DNA of 64,000 nucleotides from Dyadobacter sp. UC 10 (GTDB lineage: Bacteria > Bacteroidota > Bacteroidia > Cytophagales > Spirosomataceae), in contig NZ_VSRN01000001.1 of NCBI RefSeq assembly GCF_008369915.1, positions 1,736,001 through 1,800,000 on the forward strand, written 5' to 3'. Below, piece by piece: positions 43,285 through 50,233 of the stretch. Both the position numbers and the translations under genes were made by a program. The stretch's first letter is position 1. Each line of letters begins with the position of its first letter. Under the pieces are notes generated by a model. The model had not been told where the DNA came from. It saw only the letters and a list, made by a program, of their open reading frames with translations, and made no database searches.

Positions 43285-44169
43285 ATGGCAAGCTTAAAAG
43301 AAGTACGTAGCCGAATCGTTTCGGTAAACTCTACGCAGCAGATCACTAAGGCAATGAAAATGGTTGCTGCCGCGAAATTGCGCAGGGCTCAGGACGGTAT
43401 TATGCAAATGCGCCCCTACGCCCAAAAGTTGAGTGAAATGCTTGCAACTGTTTCTGCCGGAGCGGAAACTTCCGGAGACAGTCCATTGAAAGCAGTGCGC
43501 CCGGTAGCAAAAGTGCTCATCGTTGTGATCACTTCCGATCGCGGCTTGTGCGGTGCTTTCAATACGAATATTATCAAAGCCACTTTGGCACTAATTGACC
43601 AGAAATACGCTGAACAGGCTCGTAAGGGGAATGTTGAGATTTTTGCAATTGGTAAAAAAGGAGCTGAGTCACTCACCCGCCGGGGAATGCTTGTCAATAT
43701 AGGATATACTGATCTTTTCGGGAGGTTGAGCTTTGTTAATGTGAAGCTTGCCGCTGAGGAAATCATGAAAGCTTTCACGGACGGTCGCTATGACGCGGTG
43801 GACCTGGTGTATAACGAATTTAAAAACGTAGCAACGCAGATCATTCACGCAGACCGGTACTTGCCGATCCCGACTGAAAACAAATCAGTTAATACTAAGA
43901 AATCCGAGGTTAACTATATTTTCGAACCGTCGGAGGAAGAAATTTTGACCGAGTTAATTCCAAAATCTCTGAAAATACAATTGTACAGAGCTGTACTTGA
44001 ATCCAATGCATCTGAACAAGGCGCGAGGATGACGGCAATGGATAAGGCAACTGAAAATGCGCAGGAGCTTTTGAAAGATTTGAGGCTGGTTTACAACCGC
44101 ACCCGTCAGGCCGCAATTACGAAGGAAATCCTTGAAATTGTGGGCGGAGCCGAGGCGTTGAAAAACTAA
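43285..44169 (+). CDS. atpG: ATP synthase F1 subunit gamma
   Basis: The 294-residue central stalk subunit. The N-terminal helix MASLKEVRSRIVSVNSTQQITKAMKMVAAAKLRRAQ and the C-terminal helix ending in TRQAAITKEILEIVGGAEAL form the coiled coil that turns within the alpha/beta ring. The middle domain contains VVITSDRGLCGAFNTNIIK, a family signature. Length fits. It follows atpA after 90 bases and is ended by a strong terminator at 44193. Confidence 0.97.
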   Translation: MASLKEVRSRIVSVNSTQQITKAMKMVAAAKLRRAQDGIMQMRPYAQKLSEMLATVSAGAETSGDSPLKAVRPVAKVLIVVITSDRGLCGAFNTNIIKATLALIDQKYAEQARKGNVEIFAIGKKGAESLTRRGMLVNIGYTDLFGRLSFVNVKLAAEEIMKAFTDGRYDAVDLVYNEFKNVATQIIHADRYLPIPTENKSVNTKKSEVNYIFEPSEEEILTELIPKSLKIQLYRAVLESNASEQGARMTAMDKATENAQELLKDLRLVYNRTRQAAITKEILEIVGGAEALKN

Positions 44170-44192
44170 GAATCAGAACACTGAACATATTC

Positions 44193-44227
44193 AAAACGAG
44201 CGGACATATCAGTTCGCTCGTTTTTTT
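44193..44227 (+). terminator. Rho-independent terminator after atpG
   Basis: AAAACGAGCG (from 44193) pairs with CGCTCGTTTT, with a run of seven T residues, 24 bases past the atpG stop. Confidence 0.88.
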
Positions 44228-44232
44228 GTTGC

Positions 44233-44240
44233 TATATTTG
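44233..44240 (+). promoter_or_regulatory. -7 box (TATATTTG) before the LolA-like gene
   Basis: TATATTTG is an exact TAnnTTTG match directly behind the atpG terminator and 70 bases before the ATG at 44310. A -33 element is not clear because the region overlaps the terminator. Confidence 0.5.
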
Positions 44241-44309
44241 AATCGAACTGGCTGCCTTTACAGCTTGACTATTAAATTACACGATCGACAAAAATTAACC
44301 TTATCCAAG

Positions 44310-45035
44310 ATGACAAAAAGAACCTATTTAAGCATATTCCTGGTTTTAGCGGGTATTTTTCAGCCAATTCAGGCGCAGAACGTAGATGAGATTGTTGCGA
44401 AACATATCAAGGCGATGGGCGGGGAAGATAAATTGTCTAAACTGCAAAGCATGAAAATCACTGCCGAAATGGATGTGATGAATATGCAGGTACCGATTAA
44501 TACAACCATCGTCCAAAACCAGGGTTTCAGAAGCGAGACTACTGTGCAGGGGGCGACAATCGTGCAAGCGATCAATGGCAATACCGGCTGGTCTATCAAC
44601 CCGATGACCGGGCAGACCAAAGCCACTGCGCTTCCCGAAGAAGCGGTAAAGTCAATGGCGTCGGAAACCGACCTCACCGGTCTTTATAATTACAAACAAA
44701 AAGGATATCAGCTGGCACTCGATGGCGAAGAAGATCTGGCCGGAGCCAAAGTTTACAAGGTGACGATGACCTTGAAAAACGGTGTCAAAAGAGTTAACTA
44801 CATTTCGAAAGACACTTTTTATATTCTCAAAATCATCGCAAAAACCAACGTGAACGGACAGGATGTAGAATCTGAAAACGTACAGTCTGATTTTCGCCAG
44901 GTCGACGGGATCTATTATCCTTTCATTTCCGAAGTGACTACTTCAGCAATGCCGGGTACCAAAGTGGCCTTGCGCATCAAAACCCTTGAAGTAAATCCAA
45001 AGATCGATCCGAGCATTTTCGCAATGCCGAATTAG
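44310..45035 (+). CDS. Periplasmic LolA-like outer-membrane lipoprotein-sorting fold protein
   Basis: The 241-residue protein has a signal peptide (MTKRTYLSIFLVLAGIFQPIQAQ) and begins NVDEIVAKHIKAMGGEDKLSKLQSMKITAEMDV. That opening, with a family of long antiparallel strands (TTIVQNQGFRSETTVQGATIVQAINGNTGWSINP, LEVNPKIDPSIFAMPN), is typical of Bacteroidota proteins distantly related to LolA/LolB or the DUF4292-like group. They bind a hydrophobic ligand in a half barrel. Whether it carries lipoproteins is not shown. The start at 44310 is set by the signal peptide; the frame is open to 44226. Flanked by terminators on both sides. Confidence 0.75.
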   Translation: MTKRTYLSIFLVLAGIFQPIQAQNVDEIVAKHIKAMGGEDKLSKLQSMKITAEMDVMNMQVPINTTIVQNQGFRSETTVQGATIVQAINGNTGWSINPMTGQTKATALPEEAVKSMASETDLTGLYNYKQKGYQLALDGEEDLAGAKVYKVTMTLKNGVKRVNYISKDTFYILKIIAKTNVNGQDVESENVQSDFRQVDGIYYPFISEVTTSAMPGTKVALRIKTLEVNPKIDPSIFAMPN

Positions 45036-45056
45036 GCTTTCCAAAAGCTTTTTGAT

Positions 45057-45088
45057 AGTCCCGGATAAGTTATCCGGGATTTTTTTTG
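45057..45088 (+). terminator. Rho-independent terminator after the LolA-like gene
   Basis: TCCCGGATAA pairs with TTATCCGGGA and is followed by eight or more T residues, 23 bases past the stop. Confidence 0.9.
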
Positions 45089-45161
45089 ACACCAGGAAAC
45101 CATTCTCTAAATTTACATGTATATACATTAAATGTTATTACATACATAACCGATACTTGCA

Positions 45162-45689
45162 ATGGCTACTTCAACATGGGTGATTGACCCGACACATTCA
45201 GAAATTCAATTTAAAGTAAAGCACCTGGTAATTTCCACAGTGACAGGAGCTTTCAAAACTTTCGAGGGATCGGTAGAAACCGAAAACGAAGATTTCGACG
45301 GCGCAACAGTTTCATTTTCAGCTGATACAAACAGCATCGACACCAACCAGGCACAGCGTGACGAACATCTCAAATCAGGCGACTTCTTCGAATCAGCAAA
45401 ATACCCTAAAATCTCCTTTACCGGAAAACTGGCAAAAGCAGGTTCTGACACTTATACATTAAAGGGAGATCTGACTATAAAGGGAACCACAAAACCGTTT
45501 GAATTCGCGGTTGAGTACGGTGGCAACATGACAGATTTTTATGGAAATAATAAATCCGGCTTTGAAGTTTCCGGTAAAATCAACCGGAAGGAGTTTGGAT
45601 TGGAATGGAGCGCGGTGACAGAAGCGGGCGGCGTGGTAGTTGGTGATGACGTTAAGCTGATCGCCAATATCCAGATCGTTAAGCAATAA
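45162..45689 (+). CDS. YceI-family lipid/isoprenoid-binding protein
   Basis: A 175-residue lipocalin-like barrel protein of the YceI family, members of which bind polyisoprenoids or amides. The motif pattern STWVIDPTHSEIQFKVKHLVISTVTGAFKTFEG at the N-terminus, FFESAKYPKISFTGK and LTIKGTTKPFEFAVEYGG in the middle and INRKEFGLEWSAVTEAGGVVVGDDVKLIANIQI at the end are diagnostic. There is no signal peptide, so this copy is cytoplasmic, unlike E. coli YceI. The stretch before it holds TGTATATACA (about 45119-45128), a perfect 10-base palindrome that may bind a regulator. The palindromic repeat copy 2 follows the gene. Confidence 0.92.
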   Translation: MATSTWVIDPTHSEIQFKVKHLVISTVTGAFKTFEGSVETENEDFDGATVSFSADTNSIDTNQAQRDEHLKSGDFFESAKYPKISFTGKLAKAGSDTYTLKGDLTIKGTTKPFEFAVEYGGNMTDFYGNNKSGFEVSGKINRKEFGLEWSAVTEAGGVVVGDDVKLIANIQIVKQ

Positions 45690-45751
45690 TATTAAAGTAA
45701 ACCAGTCTCTTCAAAGCGCGGACATTTTATGGCCGTTGCGAAACGTTAAAT

Positions 45752-45793
45752 AATGGCTGAATAATCATTTAACAAATGAATTATTCAGCCATT
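45752..45793. repeat. Palindromic intergenic element, copy 2
   Basis: AATGGCTGAATAATCATTT pairs with AAATGAATTATTCAGCCATT at 45774-45793, with a run of T residues after it and a TTCGAA motif near 45810. It matches copy 1 at 38265-38306 almost base for base, with only the loop differing. It lies between the convergent YceI and LEA-like genes, where it can serve as terminator. Confidence 0.8.
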
Positions 45794-45872
45794 ATTTTTT
45801 TCAGGGTGTTCGAATAAGTTGACAATTATTCAGCTGACACCAATATAAAAACAGATAAAAAGTCTATTAATT

Positions 45873-46619
45873 TTAACCGCCGAACAACCTGGCCCAGAAA
45901 CCTTTGGCCTTTGCTTTGGTTTCAACCGCCTTTTCGGAAGCAGTTTCTTTTAACTCCTCAAATTCTTCGGTTGCCCTGGCTTTTAGCTCCTCGGCTCTCA
46001 CCTGCGCCTCAGCCAGTTTTTCGGCAGCAATTTCCTTAGCATCTTCAAATGCCCCGGCAGCATCTTCTTTCAGATCTTCGTATTTGTCCTGGGCAGCCTC
46101 TTTCCAATCAGCAGCCTTTTCTGAAATATTTTCAAAAAGATCACCCGCTTTTTCCTTAGCGGAGGCAACACCCAGTTCCACCTCATTTTGCAAACCTCCG
46201 AATGCAGATTTAGCTTCCTCTTTCTTTTCAGCTGCTACTTCCTTCACTTCTTCAACACGCTCAGCCGCATCTGCCTTCACCTCTTCCACTTCATCTGTCG
46301 CGTCTTCCTGCAATTCGGCAATCACTTCTTTAGACTCCTCTATCTTTGTTTCCGCTTCTGCTTTCAGATCTTCCGCAGTTTCGTACACTTCTGTTTTGAT
46401 ACCGTCGGCAGTATCTTCCGCGTCTGCAAGCGCGGATTCTGCTTTGACTTCCAGCTCGCTGGCAGTATCGGCAACGGTTTCCTTCGCATTATCCTTTATT
46501 TCTAATACCTCCTCCACGATCTCGTCCTTGGCTTCTGCGGTTGTAGCTTTGAGCTCTTCTGTTTTATTTTCCAGCGATTCGTCTGCATCTTCCGGAAGTG
46601 GTTTGTCATTTTCGGCCAT
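45873..46619 (-). CDS. Acidic LEA/apolipoprotein-like coiled-coil protein
   Basis: The 248-residue protein is built almost wholly of Ala, Glu, Lys, Asp and Val in roughly 11-residue amphipathic repeats (KAEAETKIEESKEV, KEVAAEKKEEAKSAF, DKYEDLKEDAAGAFEDAKEIAAEKLAEAQ), ending in the aromatic tail GFWARLFGG. There is no signal peptide or membrane segment. Low-complexity proteins of this form resemble LEA group 3 or apolipoprotein-like stress proteins and may be intrinsically disordered until dried or bound to membrane; this is a guess from composition. The opposite strand is also open over 246 codons because of the repeated codons and is judged a shadow. Confidence 0.75.
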   Translation of the reverse strand: MAENDKPLPEDADESLENKTEELKATTAEAKDEIVEEVLEIKDNAKETVADTASELEVKAESALADAEDTADGIKTEVYETAEDLKAEAETKIEESKEVIAELQEDATDEVEEVKADAAERVEEVKEVAAEKKEEAKSAFGGLQNEVELGVASAKEKAGDLFENISEKAADWKEAAQDKYEDLKEDAAGAFEDAKEIAAEKLAEAQVRAEELKARATEEFEELKETASEKAVETKAKAKGFWARLFGG

Positions 46620-46710
46620 GGGAAATAGGTTTAATGTAAGATAGTTGATACACAGAAATGGTAAGCTACAAAGGAGTTACGAACGTTGCAAGAAAACGAA
46701 TGCGCTTTCT

Positions 46711-47277
46711 TCACTCTAACCTCCTAATCATCAATTTTTTAACCAACTCGTAAAAAGGCTCCGGCTGCAATGTGCGCCAGTTTCCGATTTGTAAAGTACC
46801 TCCGAAATTGATGTAATAGTCGAGCCGGAATTTTTTCCATTGCTCCTCCACATGCTCACGAAAATTCACCGCTGCGATCCAGCCGTCTTCAATGTCATCA
46901 AACCACTCGGAATAGTAATCATCCTCGCCGCCATGGAAATCCAGCAGATTTTCACCCATTAATATAAACTGGTTAATGCCCTCGTTCACAAGCGGGTCGA
47001 CCACCTGCCTCTTCAGGAACATAATATCATTGTGCAGCGCGTCATTCCATTCCCCGAACATTTCGATGATCGCATATTTCTTGATATAATCCGCGAAAAT
47101 GATCTTTACATATAGCGTCTCCGAGCCGATATCGTCCCAAAGCGGGTGGATATAGTAGCCGTAAATCGCATTTTCATAATAATCCAGATTGTAGGTCCGT
47201 CCATAAAACGGAGACCGCTCGTCGTGACTCGCTACATAATGTTTTTCCCAGTTGTAATAGGGTTCAAGCTCCTGCAT
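46711..47277 (-). CDS. Conserved-looking protein of unknown function
   Basis: The 188 residues are rich in Tyr, Trp, Phe, Asp and Glu (pI appears acidic), with NWEKHYVASHDERSPFYGRTYNLDYYENAIYGYYIHPLWDDIGSETLYVKII at the start and no signal peptide or membrane segment. I do not recognise a family. The composition (balanced codon use, no repeats) supports a real gene. It begins after the acidic protein gene on the same strand and is followed by a strong terminator-like hairpin near 47315 that belongs to the next operon. Confidence 0.6.
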   Translation of the reverse strand: MQELEPYYNWEKHYVASHDERSPFYGRTYNLDYYENAIYGYYIHPLWDDIGSETLYVKIIFADYIKKYAIIEMFGEWNDALHNDIMFLKRQVVDPLVNEGINQFILMGENLLDFHGGEDDYYSEWFDDIEDGWIAAVNFREHVEEQWKKFRLDYYINFGGTLQIGNWRTLQPEPFYELVKKLMIRRLE

Positions 47278-47314
47278 AACCGCACTTTAATGGATATTTA
47301 TTTCAATTTAATAA

Positions 47315-47360
47315 AAAAACAAAAAGGCTTAAACGATCCGGAAACCGTTTAAGCCTTTAA
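47315..47360 (-). terminator. Rho-independent terminator after the DUF1080 gene
   Basis: AAAGGCTTAAACG (47323-47335) pairs exactly with CGTTTAAGCCTTT (47346-47358). On the minus strand it is followed by TTTTTGTTTTTTT. It lies 37 bases past the stop of the minus-strand DUF1080 gene. Confidence 0.9.
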
Positions 47361-47394
47361 AATTATTATACCTGACCTGCCGGGCGCCGGGCGC

Positions 47395-48159
47395 TTACAA
47401 TTCGCGGATCCAGATATTGCGGAAGCTTGTCGTATTGTTGTGGTCCTGCAATTTGATCGGCCCTTTTCCGTGCGGCTCGATAGTAGGCTGGCCAACATAA
47501 GGTGTGGTTCCCTGAATCATCGTATGATTTTGAACCAATACCCCATTGTGGATCACCGTAATATAAGGCGGAATCGTCATTTGACCGTCTTTGTTGAAAT
47601 GCGGTGCCGTGTAAACTACGTCGTAAGTCTGCCACTCGCCCGGGCCGACAGAAGCATTAACCAGGGGCATTGTCTGCTTATAAATAGAACCCGCCTGTCC
47701 GTTCGAATAGGTTGCATTGTTATAGCTGTCGAGCACCTGCAATTCGTAGATACCCTGCATAAAGATCCCGCTGTTACCGCGGCCCTGCCCGTTGCCATCT
47801 ACTTTCGCGGGGGTTCTCCACTCGATGTGCAGCTGGTAGTCGCCAAAGGTCTGTTTGGTTTGAATATCACCTGATTTAGGAGCTACGGTCATTGTGCCGT
47901 CCGCTATTGTCCAGGGAGCCGCTGCCTTACCGTCCTTACCTGAAACCCATGCATCCAGGTTTTTTCCGTCAAAAAGAACGATCGCATCAGAAGGAGCTGT
48001 AAATCCTGAAACCGCGGTGGAAGCTTTGCCAGGCGTTACTACCCGCGGTACCGGGCTCCACAATTCGCTCGATTCGGGAGTTTGTTTGGCAGGTTGCAAT
48101 TGCGCGTGTGCGGCAAAGGCAGTAGCCAGGCTGAACGCGGTAAGAAATAATTTTTTCAT
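47395..48159 (-). CDS. DUF1080 family protein (3-keto-disaccharide hydrolase-like), periplasmic
   Basis: The 254-residue protein has a signal peptide (MKKLFLTAFSLATAFAAHAQ) and the jelly-roll DUF1080 fold with FDGKNLDAWVSGKDGKAAAPWTI, LHIEWRTP, NSGIFMQGIYELQVLDSYNN and IWIREL. Characterised relatives cleave 3-keto-glucosides formed by C3-oxidation of disaccharides. It is divergent from a second, larger DUF1080 gene at 48354, and the 194-base gap between them should hold both promoters. The gene is monocistronic and terminated at 47315. Confidence 0.88.
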   Translation of the reverse strand: MKKLFLTAFSLATAFAAHAQLQPAKQTPESSELWSPVPRVVTPGKASTAVSGFTAPSDAIVLFDGKNLDAWVSGKDGKAAAPWTIADGTMTVAPKSGDIQTKQTFGDYQLHIEWRTPAKVDGNGQGRGNSGIFMQGIYELQVLDSYNNATYSNGQAGSIYKQTMPLVNASVGPGEWQTYDVVYTAPHFNKDGQMTIPPYITVIHNGVLVQNHTMIQGTTPYVGQPTIEPHGKGPIKLQDHNNTTSFRNIWIREL

Positions 48160-48353
48160 TTTGAAATAAAACTGTTTTGGTCAGATAAAACTGATTGAAA
48201 AAGGCACAAGTGTGCACCGATTACCAAAAGTAGCAAGGTTAGCGATTCTCATCTAATTAAATGCAATTTTCCCGATTCTTATCACGTAATTTGCACCGCA
48301 TTTCGGCGATCTGCGGCCGATGTTAATCAAAAACCTACCAAGCTTACCCAAGT

Positions 48354-50204
48354 ATGTTTAAAACCACATGTTCATTTTTACAATTCATCGTTTGCGGCAT
48401 AGCGATAATTGTAACTCAATCCGCCTATGCCCAGCAACCTATTCCTCTTGACAATCTCAGTGCATTTACTACCAAATCCAGCAACTGGAAAATCGTAGGC
48501 AATGCATCCGCTGACATTTCAAAAGAAAACGTTTTGATCACGACTCCCGGCAAAGGGGTATTGGCGTGTATTCATGAAAAAGGGAAGTATGGAAACCAGT
48601 TTGAGCTGATCTCTAATTTCAAGCACGGAGACCTCGATATTGAAATGGATTTCATGTTGGCCAAAGGTTCTAATTCAGGAATCTACCTGCAGGGGAATTA
48701 TGAAGTACAGCTTTTCGACAGCTGGGGTAAAAAAGGCGCTAAATACAACGATTGCGGTGGTATTTACGAACGCTGGAACGATTCCAAGCCGGAAGGTGAA
48801 AAAGGATACGAAGGTTATGCGCCCCGTTTCAATGTAGCGAAAGCACCCGGACTGTGGCAGAATATTAAGATTTCTTACCAGGCGCCGCGTTTTGATGCCA
48901 ACGGTAAAAAGGTTTCCAATGCTGTATTCCTTTCGATCGTATTGAATGGCGTTACAATCCACGAAAATGTGGAAGTGAGCGGCCCTACCCGCGGTTCACT
49001 GACAGCAGAAGACGTAGCAATGGGCCCGATCCGTATCCAGGGTGATCATGGTTCATTGGCAATCAAGAATATTGTGATCAATAATTTTGATAAAAAGCCA
49101 GGCACACTATCTGATCTGAGCTACAAAACCTACTATGGCGGTCTGTCTGAAACCGAAGATCTTTCAAAGCAGACTCCTGCCGAAACAGGCAAGTCGGAAG
49201 CATTGACCTGGGAGATACTGAAAGACAACAACAACTATTCTTACGTGTACACGGGCAGATACAATGTTCCGACCGCGGGAGATTATAACTTCAAACTGCA
49301 GGCTTCCGGAAATTCATATCTGAAAGTTGACGGCAAATTCGTGATCGACGCGCAATGGAAGAACAACAACGAGTTCCGCACTGGAACGGTGAACCTGAAA
49401 GAAGGCGATCACACGATCGAGATATTCAATAATAAAAGAGACGGCTGGATGCGTCCGGTGCTCGGACTTTGGGTAACCGGCCCTGGTTTCCGCGAAATGG
49501 CTTATCATACCAAAAGCTCGGCAATGCCAGCAGGCGCGACCGATCCTATCCTGATCACTGCCGGTACCAATACGATCACCCGCAGCTTTATGGATTACAA
49601 AACGGATGAAAAATCCAAAAGACAACGCATTGTACACGCAGTGTCTGTCGGCAGTCCTTCTAACCTGCATTATACCTACGATATGGACAAAGGAACCGTA
49701 TTGCAGGTTTGGCGCGGCGAATTCCTGGATGCTACCCCGATGTGGCACGATCGCGGCGACGGCTCTTCCCGTCCGCGCGGAAGTGTGACCGTGCTGGGCG
49801 ATGATATGCTGCTGGGTAAAGCGACGGGAAAAACGAAATGGGCTTCCGACACTACGGGCAGCGGTTACCGCCCGAAAGGTTATGTATTGGACGAGCAGAA
49901 CATACCTACTTTCCAGTACCAGGCATTCGGCTCTACCGTAACCGACTATGTTTCGATCGTAAACAACCAGTATTTCGAGCGGATCGTGCGGGTGAACAAC
50001 CCTGCCAAAGGACTTGTAGCCAAACTGGCGGACGGTTCCAATATCGAAAAGCTTTCGGACGTATTGTATGCTGTCGATAACAAATCGTACTACATCCAGT
50101 TGGCTGACAAAAACATGAAACCTGAAATCAGAAGTATTGAGGGACGCCAGGAGCTGCTTGTTCCGGTTTCCAATGGTGAAGTGAAATATTCCATCCTGTT
50201 CTGA
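48354..50204 (+). CDS. DUF1080 plus PA14 domain protein
   Basis: The 616-residue exported protein starts with a signal peptide (about 1-27, ending AYAQ). A DUF1080 jelly roll (about 30-245) has KGSNSGIYLQGNYEVQLFDSWG and SLAIKNIVINNF, and a PA14-like sugar-binding domain (about 260-385) has YVYTGRYNVPTAGDYNFKLQASGNSYLKVDGKFVIDA. The C-terminal 220 residues (YHTKSSAMPAGATDPILIT to KYSILF) have no named family, but look beta-rich. The pairing suggests binding and hydrolysis of a complex or 3-keto-sugar-linked glycan. The next gene begins 29 bases later in the same direction. Confidence 0.85.
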   Translation: MFKTTCSFLQFIVCGIAIIVTQSAYAQQPIPLDNLSAFTTKSSNWKIVGNASADISKENVLITTPGKGVLACIHEKGKYGNQFELISNFKHGDLDIEMDFMLAKGSNSGIYLQGNYEVQLFDSWGKKGAKYNDCGGIYERWNDSKPEGEKGYEGYAPRFNVAKAPGLWQNIKISYQAPRFDANGKKVSNAVFLSIVLNGVTIHENVEVSGPTRGSLTAEDVAMGPIRIQGDHGSLAIKNIVINNFDKKPGTLSDLSYKTYYGGLSETEDLSKQTPAETGKSEALTWEILKDNNNYSYVYTGRYNVPTAGDYNFKLQASGNSYLKVDGKFVIDAQWKNNNEFRTGTVNLKEGDHTIEIFNNKRDGWMRPVLGLWVTGPGFREMAYHTKSSAMPAGATDPILITAGTNTITRSFMDYKTDEKSKRQRIVHAVSVGSPSNLHYTYDMDKGTVLQVWRGEFLDATPMWHDRGDGSSRPRGSVTVLGDDMLLGKATGKTKWASDTTGSGYRPKGYVLDEQNIPTFQYQAFGSTVTDYVSIVNNQYFERIVRVNNPAKGLVAKLADGSNIEKLSDVLYAVDNKSYYIQLADKNMKPEIRSIEGRQELLVPVSNGEVKYSILF

Positions 50205-50233
50205 TCAAATCCTTTTTAGATACCTTGTTGATA

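Noticed and set aside
45904..46644. 246-codon open frame opposite the acidic coiled-coil gene
   Set aside because: A mirror effect of Ala/Glu/Lys codons; the product is Ser/Ala/Phe-rich low complexity with no start signal or family match.
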